64,000 bases of DNA from Mycobacterium sp. 852002-51961_SCH5331710 (GTDB lineage Bacteria; Actinomycetota; Actinomycetes; Mycobacteriales; Mycobacteriaceae). A model generated the notes under the pieces. It saw nothing but the letters and a program-made list of their open reading frames with translations. It made no database searches and was not told where the DNA came from. Positions 9,347-18,634 of the stretch are shown here, in pieces. A program made the position numbers and the translations under genes. How positions within the stretch are numbered: position 1 is the stretch's first letter; every line of letters begins with the position of its first letter. The DNA lies in contig NZ_LZSQ01000006.1 in NCBI RefSeq assembly GCF_001665535.1, positions 62,001 to 126,000 on the forward strand, in the 5' to 3' direction.

Positions 9347-11067
9347 GTGAGCCGACCCGACAACGACACCCCCTCTACGTCTGGGCGTGGAGCCTGGTCC
9401 GCCTCGACTTCGTCGGAATCGCGTTCAGTGCGCTGCTCTTCTGCCTGTCACTGACCCCGTCGCTGCTGCCACGCGACTGGCTGTTCGCCGGGCTCATCGG
9501 CGGCATCAACGCCGCCATCGGCTACGGCATCGGCGTTTTCGTCGCAAAGATGTTGCGCCGCTTTGTGTTACGCCGCCGTGCCTGGTGGCCGCCGTCGAGG
9601 CGCGTGCTGTGGACGGCCGAAACCGTGACGGTACTGCTCGCGCTCACGGCGTGTGTGCTGATGGTGATCCCCGCCGCGGCGTGGCAGCGCCAGGTGTCGG
9701 CGGTGATGGGTTTGGAGGGCCCCACCACGCTCGGGTATCTACGCACGCTGGTGCTCGCGGCGTTCGTCGGCGCGGTCTGTGTGGCCACCGCGCGAGTGCT
9801 GCTCGACATCATCAAGACGATGGCCCGGTACTTCATCCGGCGGTGGCACCTGCACGACGAGGTGGCGCTGTTCATCGGCACCGCGATCGTCGTGGTGCTC
9901 GCCATCACGCTCATCAACGGTGTCCTGGTCCGCGGCTTCCTCGCGGGCGCCAACCGAGTGTTCCAGCCGCAGAACACGACGACCAGGGCGGGCATCGTTC
10001 AACCGCTCGAACCCGAAAGATCAGGCAGCCCAGAGTCGTTCGCGGCGTGGGACACGCTGGGCTATCAAGGCCGCAATTTCGTCGCGACCGGCCCGCACGC
10101 CGACGAGCTCACCGAAATCAACGGCGCGCCCGCCAAGGAGCCGATCCGGGTCTACGTCGGACTGCAGACCGCCGACACCGATGAGCAGCGAATGGCGGCG
10201 CTACTCAGCGAACTCGAGCGCACCGGCGCCTTTGAACGCAAGCTGCTGGTGATCATCCCCACCACCGGCACCGGCTGGGTCAACCCCGTGGCGGCCCGAT
10301 CGCTGGAGATGATGTACAACGGCGACACCGCGCTGGTGGCTTCGCAGTACTCGTTTTTGCCGAGCTGGATTTCCTTCCTGGGCGACCAGCAGAAGTCGAT
10401 GGAATCCGGACGGATGATGATCGACGCCGTCCACCAACGCTGGGAACGACTTCCGGAGGACCGGCGGCCCAAACTCGTGCTGTACGGGGAGAGCCTGGGT
10501 TCGATGGCCGGCCAGGGCGCCTTCGACTGGCTGCCCGACATCTCCCGGATGGGCTTCTCGTCGGTGCTGTGGGTGGGCCCGCCGAACGCCAGCCCGCTGT
10601 GGAGGGCCATCACCGAACGCCGCGATCCGGGAACCCCGGAAGTCGAACCGCGCTACGACAACGGCCGCACCGTGCGCTTCTCTCAGGGCACCGATCCGCG
10701 CGAGATCGCGAAGGTGACCGCCAAGCCATGGGAGGGCACGCGCGTGCTGTTCATGCAGCACCCGTCCGATCCGATCGTGTGGTGGTCGCCCGACCTCCTG
10801 TTCACCCGGCCGGACTGGCTACGCGAACCGCCCGGACGCGACCGCACCGCGTCGATGAGGTGGTACCCGATCGTCACGTTCGGACAGGTGGCCGCCGATA
10901 TGACGAATGCTAGTTCGGTGCCCGACGGGCACGGCCACAACTACGGCGATCTGGTCCTCGACGGGTGGGCCGCCGTCGCACCTCCGCAAGGCTGGACACC
11001 CGAGGACACCGAGCGGATCCGCACCGCACTGACCAAAACCCAGTCCGAGGACGGGCCCGAATACTGA
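9343..11067 (+). CDS. Membrane-anchored alpha/beta-hydrolase (Abhydrolase_9 family)
   Basis: From the GTG at 9343 the protein has 574 residues. The N-terminal third holds several hydrophobic segments, and the rest is a cytosolic or extracytosolic alpha/beta-hydrolase domain with the nucleophile elbow GESLGS inside [13 protein letters not shown]. This architecture matches the actinobacterial Abhydrolase_9 pair of Pfam domains, whose substrate is unknown. The overlapping GTGA with purL and TGATG with the next gene (11065-11069) suggest a purL-hydrolase-protease-SDR operon. A longer upstream frame exists but lies inside purL and is rejected. Confidence 0.85.
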   Translation: MSEPTRQRHPLYVWAWSLVRLDFVGIAFSALLFCLSLTPSLLPRDWLFAGLIGGINAAIGYGIGVFVAKMLRRFVLRRRAWWPPSRRVLWTAETVTVLLALTACVLMVIPAAAWQRQVSAVMGLEGPTTLGYLRTLVLAAFVGAVCVATARVLLDIIKTMARYFIRRWHLHDEVALFIGTAIVVVLAITLINGVLVRGFLAGANRVFQPQNTTTRAGIVQPLEPERSGSPESFAAWDTLGYQGRNFVATGPHADELTEINGAPAKEPIRVYVGLQTADTDEQRMAALLSELERTGAFERKLLVIIPTTGTGWVNPVAARSLEMMYNGDTALVASQYSFLPSWISFLGDQQKSMESGRMMIDAVHQRWERLPEDRRPKLVLYGESLGSMAGQGAFDWLPDISRMGFSSVLWVGPPNASPLWRAITERRDPGTPEVEPRYDNGRTVRFSQGTDPREIAKVTAKPWEGTRVLFMQHPSDPIVWWSPDLLFTRPDWLREPPGRDRTASMRWYPIVTFGQVAADMTNASSVPDGHGHNYGDLVLDGWAAVAPPQGWTPEDTERIRTALTKTQSEDGPEY

Positions 11068-11690
11068 TGGCCCGGGCGAGGTTTCGCGCCATCGCGATCG
11101 CGGCCGTCCTGGTCGCGTGGAGCTTCGTCGCGCCGCGGGTGCGGTTTCACCCGGTGTGGAACGCCGCGTTGGGCGCCGTCCTCTACGCGCTCGTACGTCC
11201 CCCGCTGGGGTTGCGCCCGCCGGCCCTGTGGTCCGGCCTGCGCTACGGCCTCGCCGCCGCGGCGCCGATCGCGCTCGGAGTGGCCGTCGCGACCGCGATC
11301 CCTCCGGTACGACAGGGAATGGCCGCGCGCGACCTGCCCGACCATCCGCTGCGGTGGATGGCGTGCGACATCCCGATCGGCACCGTCTGGCCCGAGGAGG
11401 TCGCCTACCGGGCGTTGTTGGGTCACGCCGCCGAGTCCGCGTTTCCGCCCGCCGGCGGACGGTTGCTGCAGGCGGTGGCGTTCGGCCTGTGGCACATCAT
11501 GGATGCCCGCATCACCCGCAACCCCGTGTTGGGCACGGTCATGTTCACCGGTGTAGCGGGGTGGATGTTCGGGTGGCTGCACGCGCGGTCGGGCAGCCTG
11601 ATCGCCCCGATGCTGGCGCACCTGGCCGCCAACGAAGCGGCGGCATTGGCGGCCCTGACCGTTCAGCGGCGCATAGAGTCCCGAACATGA
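11067..11690 (+). CDS. CPBP family intramembrane glutamic endopeptidase
   Basis: This 207-residue membrane protein shows the three CPBP (CAAX protease/bacteriocin-processing) motifs in order: [10 protein letters not shown] (EExxxR), FGLWHIMD (FxxxH) and HLAANEAA (HxxxN). It should be a membrane-embedded protease. Natural substrates of actinobacterial members are mostly unknown. The ATG at 11067 overlaps the preceding stop by one base and its own TGA overlaps the next ATG by four bases. It is thus the third gene of the purL-led operon. Confidence 0.88.
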   Translation: MARARFRAIAIAAVLVAWSFVAPRVRFHPVWNAALGAVLYALVRPPLGLRPPALWSGLRYGLAAAAPIALGVAVATAIPPVRQGMAARDLPDHPLRWMACDIPIGTVWPEEVAYRALLGHAAESAFPPAGGRLLQAVAFGLWHIMDARITRNPVLGTVMFTGVAGWMFGWLHARSGSLIAPMLAHLAANEAAALAALTVQRRIESRT

Positions 11691-12478
11691 GCACATCCGG
11701 ACGCGCCCAGTCGCGAACTTTCGTCGTGACCGGTGCGGCATCGGGCATCGGCCTGGCCACCGCGCAGCGGCTGCTCGCCGAGGGCGGCACCGTGATCGGT
11801 GCAGACGTGGCCGAGCCGCACGAAAACCCGGGCGACGGTTTCGAGTTCGTCCGTACCGACGTCACCGACGAGGCCGCAGTGAATTCGCTGTTCGCCGCCG
11901 TGAGCGGGCGCCTCGACGGTGTCGTGCACGCTGCGGGCGTGGCGGGCGGCGGCCCGGTGCACCTGCTGGACCGCGCCGAGTGGGACCGCGTCATCGGGGT
12001 CAATCTCACCGGGACGTTCCTGGTGGCCAAGGCCGCGCTGGCCAAGATGATCGAGCAGCCGCGGGTGGACGGTGAACGCGGGTCGCTCGTCACCCTGGCC
12101 AGCATCGAGGGTTTGGAAGGCACGGCAGGAGGCAGCAGCTACAACGCGGCCAAGGGCGGCGTCGTACTGCTGACCAAGAACATCGCACTCGACTACGGCC
12201 CCAGCGGTATCCGGGCGAACGCCATCTGCCCCGGCTTCGTCGACACGCCGATGCTGCACAGCGTGATGGGTCTCGAGGGCATGGAAGGGCCGCTGCAGTC
12301 GATCACCGAGGAGCATGCGCTGCAGCGCCGCGGCAGGCCGGACGAGATCGCCTCGGTGGCAGCGTTTCTCGTATCACCCGATGCGTCGTTCGTGACCGGC
12401 CAGGCGATCGCGGTGGACGGCGGCTACACCGCCGGACGCGACCACGGCGTGGTGAAGCTGTTCGGCTTCCCCGACTGA
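11687..12478 (+). CDS. Short-chain dehydrogenase/reductase (SDR)
   Basis: The 263-residue enzyme is a classical SDR: nucleotide-binding TGAASGIG near residue 15, NAxG replaced by HAAGVAGG, catalytic Ser in TLASIEG, and YxxxK in SSYNAAKGG. The C-terminal [25 protein letters not shown] and [15 protein letters not shown] are typical of the substrate loop and last strand. NAD(P)H oxidoreductase activity is secure but the substrate is not known. It ends the operon and is followed by a convergent MCE gene 5 bp away. Confidence 0.92.
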   Translation: MSTSGRAQSRTFVVTGAASGIGLATAQRLLAEGGTVIGADVAEPHENPGDGFEFVRTDVTDEAAVNSLFAAVSGRLDGVVHAAGVAGGGPVHLLDRAEWDRVIGVNLTGTFLVAKAALAKMIEQPRVDGERGSLVTLASIEGLEGTAGGSSYNAAKGGVVLLTKNIALDYGPSGIRANAICPGFVDTPMLHSVMGLEGMEGPLQSITEEHALQRRGRPDEIASVAAFLVSPDASFVTGQAIAVDGGYTAGRDHGVVKLFGFPD

Positions 12479-12483
12479 GATCC

Positions 12484-13716
12484 TCACGGGTTGATCGTGA
12501 GCTCGCCGATCTGGCGACCCCACACGTACTCGATGAACAGCGGCTGGCCGAATTCGAGGTGGTTGTACGGGGCGATGCTGGCGCCGGTGTCCATCACCAG
12601 ATACGGCGTCGGATACAGGTCGCGGGTGATGTCCTGCCAGCACCCCGGTCGGCCCTCCGGCCCACCCGTGGCGTTGACCCGCGGCAGGTTGTCGGGGTAG
12701 ATGTACGGATTGCCTGCGCCGGCCAGGATGCCGCCACCGCCGGTCAGCGAGAACCCGTTGCCGCCCAACGTCTTCGCGACTTTGGGCTGCACCTCGGCGT
12801 ACTTGCGGATCGAGCAGAGGATCGCAGGGCTGTGGTAATCCAGAAGTTCCGAGGTGGGCACCAGGTCGGCGGCGCCGCGCACGAGATATGGTCCGGCGCG
12901 TTCGAAGGTATCGGCGGCCTCGTCGGCGAAGCCGAGCGCCGCGATGAGGGCGGCGTCGAGTTCGGACTGGTGTTCGTTGAGCGTGCGCGCCGACGTCACC
13001 GCGTCGCGCAAGCCGTCGAACAGGTCGCCAGAGGCCTCGGCGTACACCTCGGTGAGATCGGCCAGCAGGCGGGTGTCGCTACGCAGCGACTGCATGCGCG
13101 GGTTGAGATCGTCGAGGATTCGGTTGCCGTTGACGAGCGACTCGCCGAAGGCGTCGCCACCCACGCCGTTGAGCGCTGCGGCCGTCGCCGCCAACGTCTG
13201 GTTCAACTTGATCGGGTCGACCTTCTCGGCGAGCGCGAGGACCGTCTCGAAGACTGTGTTGAACTCCGTCGTCACCGCCGATGCCTCGATCACATCACCC
13301 GGCGATATATGGTGCGGCGAAGCGTCTTTGGGTGACTCGAGCGAGATGTACTTGTTGCCGAACACTGTGGTGGCCCGAATCTCGGCCGTCACGTTCGCCG
13401 GAATGCGTTCCAGGTAGCGAGGATTGACGTCCAACGACAGCTGCGCCTGCTGACCGACGGCGGTGTCGACGTGGGTGATTGCGCCGACGCGCCCGATCTC
13501 CACGCCGTTGTATGTCACCTTCGCTCCCCGCTCGACGACCAGGCCTGCGCGAGGCGACAGCAACAGCAGCTGCGTTTTACGGCTCAGGTCACCGCGGAAC
13601 TGAAGGTAGAGAAGCGTCGCCGCGACCGCGGCGACGATCAGCAGCACCGCACCGGCCACCTTGTACGGCGGCTTGTTGCGGTCGACAAACACTTTGAGAC
13701 AGTAGATTATGGCCAC
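12484..13716 (-). CDS. Orphan MCE family protein (MceA-like, single MlaD domain)
   Basis: This protein has up to 410 residues. A membrane segment (VAGAVLLIVAAVAATLLYL) lies near residue 25, followed at about 40-115 by one MCE/MlaD domain containing RAGLVVERGAKVTYNGVEIGRVG. A long helical region and a polar C-terminal half follow, as in MceA of lipid-import complexes. No yrbE permease or other mce genes are nearby, so it is an orphan. The GTG at 13716 overlaps the divergent gene's start by 8 bp. A second in-frame GTG at 13692 (giving MFVDRNKPPYK) avoids the overlap and is a credible alternative. Confidence 0.85.
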   Translation of the reverse strand: MAIIYCLKVFVDRNKPPYKVAGAVLLIVAAVAATLLYLQFRGDLSRKTQLLLLSPRAGLVVERGAKVTYNGVEIGRVGAITHVDTAVGQQAQLSLDVNPRYLERIPANVTAEIRATTVFGNKYISLESPKDASPHHISPGDVIEASAVTTEFNTVFETVLALAEKVDPIKLNQTLAATAAALNGVGGDAFGESLVNGNRILDDLNPRMQSLRSDTRLLADLTEVYAEASGDLFDGLRDAVTSARTLNEHQSELDAALIAALGFADEAADTFERAGPYLVRGAADLVPTSELLDYHSPAILCSIRKYAEVQPKVAKTLGGNGFSLTGGGGILAGAGNPYIYPDNLPRVNATGGPEGRPGCWQDITRDLYPTPYLVMDTGASIAPYNHLEFGQPLFIEYVWGRQIGELTINP

Positions 13717-14149
13717 CGCTCGAAGGGACCGTACGGCCGATCCGGTGAAGACCCGTGCCGCAGTCGCGAAGCTGGCCGCATGGTTGCGCGACGAGTCTCA
13801 GGCTGAACCGTCACGCACCGAGGTCGCCGAAGCGGTGCGGTTGACTGCGCGCACCCTCGCGGCGGTGGCGCCGGGCTCGAGCGTGGAGGTCCGTGTCCCG
13901 CCGTTCGTCGCTGTGCAGTGCATCGAGGGTCCGGCTCACCGCCGCGGCAACCCGCCCAACGTCGTGGAAACCGATCCGCGGACGTGGCTGTTGTTGGCCG
14001 CCGGGCTGACGACGGTGGCCGACGCCGCAGCGAGCGGAACACTGGTCCTGTCGGGCTCGCGCGCCGGCGAGATTGGCGACTGGCTGCCGCTCGTCGACCC
14101 GGGGTCGGCGCCGGTCACCGGAAGTACGGATAGTCCTGAACCCGGTTGA
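13709..14149 (+). CDS. Sterol carrier family / MDMPI C-terminal-like small protein
   Basis: The 146-residue protein starts MATARRDRTADPVKTRAAVAK and carries a compact domain with VEVRVPPFVAVQC followed by PPNVVETDPRTWLLLAAG. In mycobacteria this gene, placed just upstream of purF, is annotated as a sterol-carrier-family or conserved hypothetical protein, and the WLLLAAG...ASGTLVLSGSRA segment is like the SCP2-type domain found at the C-terminus of maleylpyruvate isomerase-like proteins. Ligand is unknown. Its 3' end overlaps the tail of a degenerate minus-strand gene. Confidence 0.7.
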   Translation: MATARRDRTADPVKTRAAVAKLAAWLRDESQAEPSRTEVAEAVRLTARTLAAVAPGSSVEVRVPPFVAVQCIEGPAHRRGNPPNVVETDPRTWLLLAAGLTTVADAAASGTLVLSGSRAGEIGDWLPLVDPGSAPVTGSTDSPEPG

Positions 14150-14451
14150 AGCCACGCGTGCGCAGGGGGAAGACGTTCAGATCCATGCGTTGCAACGACA
14201 TGGTGACGGCAGAAAGAGGAGAACCCCGGCGAGCACTTCGGCCGAACCCGTAGAAGAACATCTGGCTGCCGAGGAACATCCCGCAGCAACACGAAGAACC
14301 AGGCACTCAGGCGCGGGTAGAACGTTCGGCGTCGGACGAGGACCGACCACACCGCGGTGTTGCAGGGATGCGGCGACGTCGGCAGCAACGTGTCCCACGA
14401 CACGCTCCGCGGCTTCGTTTCCGGTCGCCGATACCCGTAGACTCGTGGCAT
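14115..14451 (-). pseudogene. Small unidentified gene interrupted by a single-base frameshift
   Basis: An ATG at 14451-14449 on the minus strand follows a strong GGAGGA Shine-Dalgarno and opens MPRVYGYRRPETKPRSVSWD with clear GC3-rich codon use. Codon bias then moves into the +1 frame near 14280, which continues as MFLGSQMFFYGFG and ends GFNRVQDYPYFR at a TGA (14117-14115). The 337-bp span is 112 codons plus one base, so one extra base, most simply in the CCC run at 14280-14282, would explain it. It could be a pseudogene, a sequencing error or a frameshifted gene. The product, about 111 residues with a hydrophobic middle, matches no family I recognise. Confidence 0.4.
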
Positions 14452-14481
14452 CAGCCGTCCTCCCCCCGGAGCAGCCATATC

Positions 14482-16005
14482 GTGACCGGCGAACAGACCG
14501 ATCCAGAACCCCGCGAAGAGTGTGGTGTATTCGGCGTCTGGGCGCCGGGTGAAGAAGTCGCCAAGCTCACCTACTACGGCTTGTACGCTCTGCAGCACCG
14601 CGGTCAAGAAGCGGCGGGCATTGCCGTGGCCGACGGTTCGCAGGTGCTGGTCTTCAAAGATCTGGGCCTGGTCAGCCAGGTGTTCGACGAGCAGACGCTG
14701 GCCGCGATGGAGGGCCACGTCGCGATCGGGCACTGCCGCTACTCCACCACCGGTTCGACAACCTGGGAGAACGCCCAGCCGGTGTTCCGCAACACCTCGG
14801 CCGGTACGGGCGTCGCGCTGGGGCATAACGGCAACCTCGTCAATGCGGCCGAACTCGCGGCCCGCGCGCGTGAGGCCGGACTGCTCGACACCCGCGGGGC
14901 TCCCGCGGCGACCACTGACTCCGACATCCTGGGCGCGCTGTTGGCCCATGGTGCAGCCGATTCGACCCTCGAGCAGGCCGCGCTGGAACTGCTGCCCACG
15001 GTGCGCGGCGCCTTCTGCCTGACGTGGATGGACGAGAACACCCTGTACGCCGCCCGCGACCCGTACGGGGTGCGGCCGTTGGCGCTGGGGCGGTTGGACC
15101 GGGGCTGGGTCGTCGCATCGGAGACCGCGGCGCTCGACATCGTCGGCGCCTCCTTCGTCCGCGACATCGAGCCCGGTGAGCTGCTCGCGATCGACGCGGA
15201 CGGGGTGCGCTCCACCCGCTTCGCCAGCCCCGAGCCCAAAGGTTGCGTCTTCGAATACGTCTATCTGGCACGGCCGGACAGCACGCTGGCGGGCCGATCG
15301 GTGCACGCGACCCGCGTTGACATCGGCCGGCGGCTGGCCAGGGAGATGCCGGTCGAGGCCGACCTCGTGATCGGCGTCCCGGAGTCGGGCACACCCGCCG
15401 CGGTGGGCTACGCGCAGGAGTCCGGAATCCCGTACGGCCAGGGCCTGATGAAGAACGCCTATGTCGGGCGCACGTTCATCCAGCCGTCGCAGACCATCCG
15501 CCAACTCGGCATCCGGCTCAAGCTCAACCCGCTCAAGGAAGTGATCCGCGGTAAGCGCCTGATCGTCGTCGACGATTCGATCGTGCGCGGCAATACCCAG
15601 CGCGCGCTGGTCCGGATGCTGCGGGAAGCCGGAGCGGTCGAGGTGCACGTCCGGATCGCGTCCCCGCCCGTCAAGTGGCCGTGCTTCTACGGCATCGACT
15701 TCGCCACACCGGCGGAGCTCATCGCCAACGCCGTCGACGACGAGGACGAGATGCTCGAGGCGGTGCGCCACGCCATCGGCGCCGACACACTCGGATACAT
15801 CTCGAAGCAGGGCATGATCGCGGCCACCGAGCAACCCGCGTCGCGCTTGTGCAGCGCATGCTTCGACGGCAAGTACCCGATCGAGCTGCCGGGCGAATCG
15901 GCGTTGGGCAAGAACGTGATCGAGCACATGCTCTCGACCGCCGCCAAGAGCGGTATCCCACTGCAGTCCGACAACGACAACGCCTCGGCGCTGCGCCGCC
16001 CCTGA
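14482..16005 (+). CDS. purF: Amidophosphoribosyltransferase
   Basis: The 507-residue enzyme catalyses the first committed step of purine synthesis, making phosphoribosylamine from PRPP and glutamine. A 13-residue propeptide precedes the N-terminal nucleophile Cys14 (EECGVFGVW). The PRPP-binding loop is RLIVVDDSIVRGNTQR. Cysteines suited to a 4Fe-4S cluster are in KGCVFEYVY, WPCFYG and CSACFDGKYP, as in the Bacillus-type enzyme. The GTG at 14482, with GGAG 10 nt upstream, is chosen because it gives the correct short propeptide. The longer open frame has no family match at its N-terminus. Confidence 0.97.
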   Translation: MTGEQTDPEPREECGVFGVWAPGEEVAKLTYYGLYALQHRGQEAAGIAVADGSQVLVFKDLGLVSQVFDEQTLAAMEGHVAIGHCRYSTTGSTTWENAQPVFRNTSAGTGVALGHNGNLVNAAELAARAREAGLLDTRGAPAATTDSDILGALLAHGAADSTLEQAALELLPTVRGAFCLTWMDENTLYAARDPYGVRPLALGRLDRGWVVASETAALDIVGASFVRDIEPGELLAIDADGVRSTRFASPEPKGCVFEYVYLARPDSTLAGRSVHATRVDIGRRLAREMPVEADLVIGVPESGTPAAVGYAQESGIPYGQGLMKNAYVGRTFIQPSQTIRQLGIRLKLNPLKEVIRGKRLIVVDDSIVRGNTQRALVRMLREAGAVEVHVRIASPPVKWPCFYGIDFATPAELIANAVDDEDEMLEAVRHAIGADTLGYISKQGMIAATEQPASRLCSACFDGKYPIELPGESALGKNVIEHMLSTAAKSGIPLQSDNDNASALRRP

Positions 16006-16995
16006 TTACAGACCGACGCGCGCCCAGTGCGGGTCGGTCGGCAATGGACCCCGCTGCAGCGCCGTCGCGACCGCGTCGCGGTAACCGGTCACGCCGCCTT
16101 CGGGCGGGGCGATGACATCGTCGATGTCGTGGTTGGCCATCACCGCGTCGCATTCCAGCGACTCCACCAGCGGCCGCGCCAGCCCGCCGGGCAGCGGCGT
16201 GACCAACCCGATCCACCAGCTCGCGATTGTCGGTGTGAGCCAAGGCAATACGACCATCACACGGCGGCGTCGGCCCGACACCTCGGCGTAGACCTGCATG
16301 GCCTCGCCGTACTCCAGCACGTCGGGGCCGCCGATGTCCCAGGTGCGCGACGTCGGGACCGTCGCCGTCGCGGCCTCGGCGAGATAGTGCAGAGCGTCGT
16401 CTATAGCGATCGGCTGGATCTTGTTGTGCACCCACTTCGGCGTGGTCATCGCCGGGAGACGGTTGGTCAGGTGGCGAATCATCTCGAACGACGCCGAACC
16501 CGCGCCGATCACGATGCCAGCCTGTAGTACCACGGTCTCGATGCCCGACTCGATCACGATCTCGCCGACGTCGGTGCGCGATTGCAGGTGGGGGGAGAGG
16601 TCGGCTCCCGACGGGTGCAGCCCGCCCAGGTACACCACGCGCCTGACGCCCGCGTCGCGGGCCGCCTCCACGACATTGCGGGCCGAGCGCGCCTCCTCTT
16701 CGACGAAGTTCGGTGAGGTGCCCATCGAGTGCACGAGGTAGTAGACGACGTCGATGTCGGCGAACGCCTTGCGCAGCGAGTCGGTGTCGCCGAGATCGCC
16801 GCGCGCCACCTCCACGCGGTCGCGCCACGGCACGTCGTCGAGTTTGTCGAGGTTGCGGGCCAGCGCCCGCACGGCGTGCCCGCGGTCGAGCAGTGCGGGC
16901 ACCAGGCGTCCGCCGATGTAGCCGGTCGCTCCCGTCACCAAGCAGCGAATATGGTCAGTCACTCCGCCGGGATCGCCGATTTCGGCGTCAGGCAA
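16006..16995 (-). CDS. NAD(P)H-binding protein (atypical SDR, NmrA-like)
   Basis: The protein has 329 residues from the TTG at 16995, or 318 from a GTG at 16962 that gives MTDHIRCLVTG. The dinucleotide-binding motif TGATGYIGG, followed by VYYLVHSMG and GVRRVVYLGGLHP, places it in the atypical SDR/NmrA group. The usual catalytic tyrosine motif is not clear, so it may be a redox sensor or an isomerase-like enzyme. In mycobacteria relatives are often annotated simply as NAD(P)H-binding. It converges on purF with no gap and may be co-transcribed with the tiny ORF upstream. Confidence 0.85.
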   Translation of the reverse strand: MPDAEIGDPGGVTDHIRCLVTGATGYIGGRLVPALLDRGHAVRALARNLDKLDDVPWRDRVEVARGDLGDTDSLRKAFADIDVVYYLVHSMGTSPNFVEEEARSARNVVEAARDAGVRRVVYLGGLHPSGADLSPHLQSRTDVGEIVIESGIETVVLQAGIVIGAGSASFEMIRHLTNRLPAMTTPKWVHNKIQPIAIDDALHYLAEAATATVPTSRTWDIGGPDVLEYGEAMQVYAEVSGRRRRVMVVLPWLTPTIASWWIGLVTPLPGGLARPLVESLECDAVMANHDIDDVIAPPEGGVTGYRDAVATALQRGPLPTDPHWARVGL

Positions 16996-17146
16996 ACCCG
17001 CAACCGGGATCGGGCATGTCCACCGACAGCGTCGGCCCCAGGTTGCGGCCCATGTGCACGTTGCCTTCGCGGATCGGGCCGAACACCGCCAGCGCGAGCG
17101 CCGCGCACGGACACATAGCCGTCGCGCTGCGGCGAACTGCTGTCAT
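16988..17146 (-). CDS. Possible 52-residue secreted or membrane peptide
   Basis: An ATG at 17146 opens a 52-codon frame with GC-rich third positions. The start MTAVRRSATAMCPCAALALAVF looks like a short signal or membrane segment and it ends MPDPGCGFA. Its stop lies inside the TTG start codon region of the NAD(P)-binding gene (16988-16995), so coupling is possible. I see no Shine-Dalgarno and no family match. The rest of the 17147-17251 gap holds only the purM promoter region. Confidence 0.3.
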   Translation of the reverse strand: MTAVRRSATAMCPCAALALAVFGPIREGNVHMGRNLGPTLSVDMPDPGCGFA

Positions 17147-17237
17147 GAGCGGTCAGGTTGTCACACTGGCGGGGCGCGCGACATCTCAGCTGGAGCGATA
17201 CCTCCCAAGGCGGTTACCGCAGCGCGGCGAACACCGG

Positions 17238-17243
17238 TAGCCT
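17238..17243 (+). promoter_or_regulatory. Possible -10 element for purM
   Basis: TAGCCT ends 8 nt before the purM ATG at 17252, giving a leader of only one or two bases. The preceding sequence has no clear -35 box. Confidence 0.3.
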
Positions 17244-17251
17244 TTACCGCG

Positions 17252-18325
17252 ATGACCGAACGCGCCGAACCTGCCGGCATCTCCTACGCGTCGGCCGGGG
17301 TCGACATCGAAGCCGGTGACCGAGCCGTCGAACTTCTCAAACCGCTCGCCGAGAAGGCGACCAGGCCCGAGGTGCGCGGCGGCATCGGCGGCTTTGCCGG
17401 ACTGTTCGCGCTGCGCGGCGGCTACCGGGAGCCGGTGCTCGCCTCCTCCACCGACGGAGTCGGCACCAAGCTGGCCGTTGCACAGGCCATGGACAAACAC
17501 GATACGGTCGGAATCGACCTTGTCGCGATGGTCGTCGACGACCTCGTCGTCTGCGGCGCCGAACCGCTGTTCCTGCAGGACTACATCGCCGTCGGCCGCA
17601 CGGTCCCCGAACGGATCAGCGAGCTCGTGGCCGGCATCGCCAACGGATGCCTTCAGGCCGGTTGCGCGCTGCTCGGCGGTGAGACGGCCGAACATCCCGG
17701 TCTGATGGCCCCCGACCACTACGACATCTCGGCCACCGGCGTCGGCGTGGTGGAAGCCGACGACGTGCTCGGCCCGGATCGGGTCAAACCCGGCGACGTG
17801 CTGATCGCGATGGCCTCCACCGGTCTGCACTCCAACGGCTACTCGTTGGCGCGAAAGGTGCTGCTGGACATCGACCGGATGAACCTGGCCGGCCACGTCG
17901 AGGAGTTCGGCCGCACGCTGGGCGAGGAGTTACTGGAGCCGACCCGCATCTACGCCAAGGATTGCCTGGCGCTGGCGGCCGAGACGCAGGTGCGGACGTT
18001 CTGCCACGTCACCGGCGGCGGACTGGCAGGCAACCTCGAACGCGTGGTCCCGCACGGCCTCGTCGCCGAGATCGACCGCGGCACGTGGACTCCCGCACCC
18101 GTGTTCGCGATGATCGGGCAGCGTGGCCGGGTCGAGCGCGCAGAGATGGAGCGGACCTTCAACATGGGTGTCGGCATGGTCGCGGTGGTTGCACCCGAGG
18201 ACACCGACCGCGCGTTGGCGATCCTGACCGCGCGTCACTTGAACTGCTGGACGCTGGGAACGGTCAAAAAGGGCGGTAAAGACGGCCCACGAGCCAGGCT
18301 CGTCGGGCAGCACCCGCGCTTCTAG
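17252..18325 (+). CDS. purM: Phosphoribosylformylglycinamidine cyclo-ligase (AIR synthetase)
   Basis: The 357-residue enzyme closes the imidazole ring of FGAM to AIR with ATP. Family landmarks are SYASAGVDIEAGDRAVE at the N-terminus, LASSTDGVGTKLAVA, VVDDLVVCGAEPLFLQDYIAVG, GGETAEHPG, STGLHSNGYSL and CHVTGGGLAGNLERVVP. Length is normal. The ATG at 17252 is chosen over longer frames since residue 1 then matches the family start MTERAEPAG. Together with PurF, PurL and PurSQ it completes the early purine steps found in this window. Confidence 0.97.
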   Translation: MTERAEPAGISYASAGVDIEAGDRAVELLKPLAEKATRPEVRGGIGGFAGLFALRGGYREPVLASSTDGVGTKLAVAQAMDKHDTVGIDLVAMVVDDLVVCGAEPLFLQDYIAVGRTVPERISELVAGIANGCLQAGCALLGGETAEHPGLMAPDHYDISATGVGVVEADDVLGPDRVKPGDVLIAMASTGLHSNGYSLARKVLLDIDRMNLAGHVEEFGRTLGEELLEPTRIYAKDCLALAAETQVRTFCHVTGGGLAGNLERVVPHGLVAEIDRGTWTPAPVFAMIGQRGRVERAEMERTFNMGVGMVAVVAPEDTDRALAILTARHLNCWTLGTVKKGGKDGPRARLVGQHPRF

Positions 18326-18328
18326 AGG

Positions 18329-18508
18329 TCAGCGACGCCAGTCGTCCTCTTCGACCCAATCGTCGGCCACCGCGTCGGTGCCCGCCAGGTCGTCATCGGA
18401 AGCGCCCGACAGCTCGCGCTGAAGCCGCTCGAAGTCGGTCTGCGGTGAGCTGTATTTGAGCTCACGAGCAACCTTGGTCTGCTTTGCCTTTGCCCGGCCG
18501 CGGCCCAT
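18329..18508 (-). CDS. DUF3073 family small acidic protein
   Basis: The 59-residue protein starts MGRGRAKAKQTKVARELKYS and continues with YSSPQTDFERLQREL, the invariant core of actinobacterial DUF3073, then an acidic tail ending VEEDDWRR. The basic N-terminus and acidic C-terminus suggest a nucleic-acid or protein-binding role, but no function is known. It is short enough to be missed by gene finders, lies convergent to purM with a 3-bp gap, and is preceded by a G5-T-C5 palindrome that abuts the start codon. Confidence 0.9.
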   Translation of the reverse strand: MGRGRAKAKQTKVARELKYSSPQTDFERLQRELSGASDDDLAGTDAVADDWVEEDDWRR

Positions 18509-18600
18509 GGGGGGACCCCCTCGCGCAATAACGGAGCGGCCCGATTAGCAGGCGGCTCCGATCTGATCTGTCTTTTATCGTCCTGCCAACACTTTACCGT

Positions 18601-18625
18601 GCCTGGCTGCGGTCTGCTGCCAGGC
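18601..18625 (-). terminator. Hairpin terminator candidate downstream of ygfZ
   Basis: GCCTGGC and GCCAGGC form a 7-bp stem around an 11-nt loop, 10 nt beyond the ygfZ stop on the minus strand. There is no U-tract, which is common for mycobacterial terminators. Confidence 0.4.
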
Positions 18626-18634
18626 CCTCGGCGA

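Noticed and set aside
13936..15927. 663-residue minus-strand frame opposite purF
   Set aside because: Mostly the shadow of purF. Only its 14280-14451 part looks coding and is treated as the frameshifted small gene.
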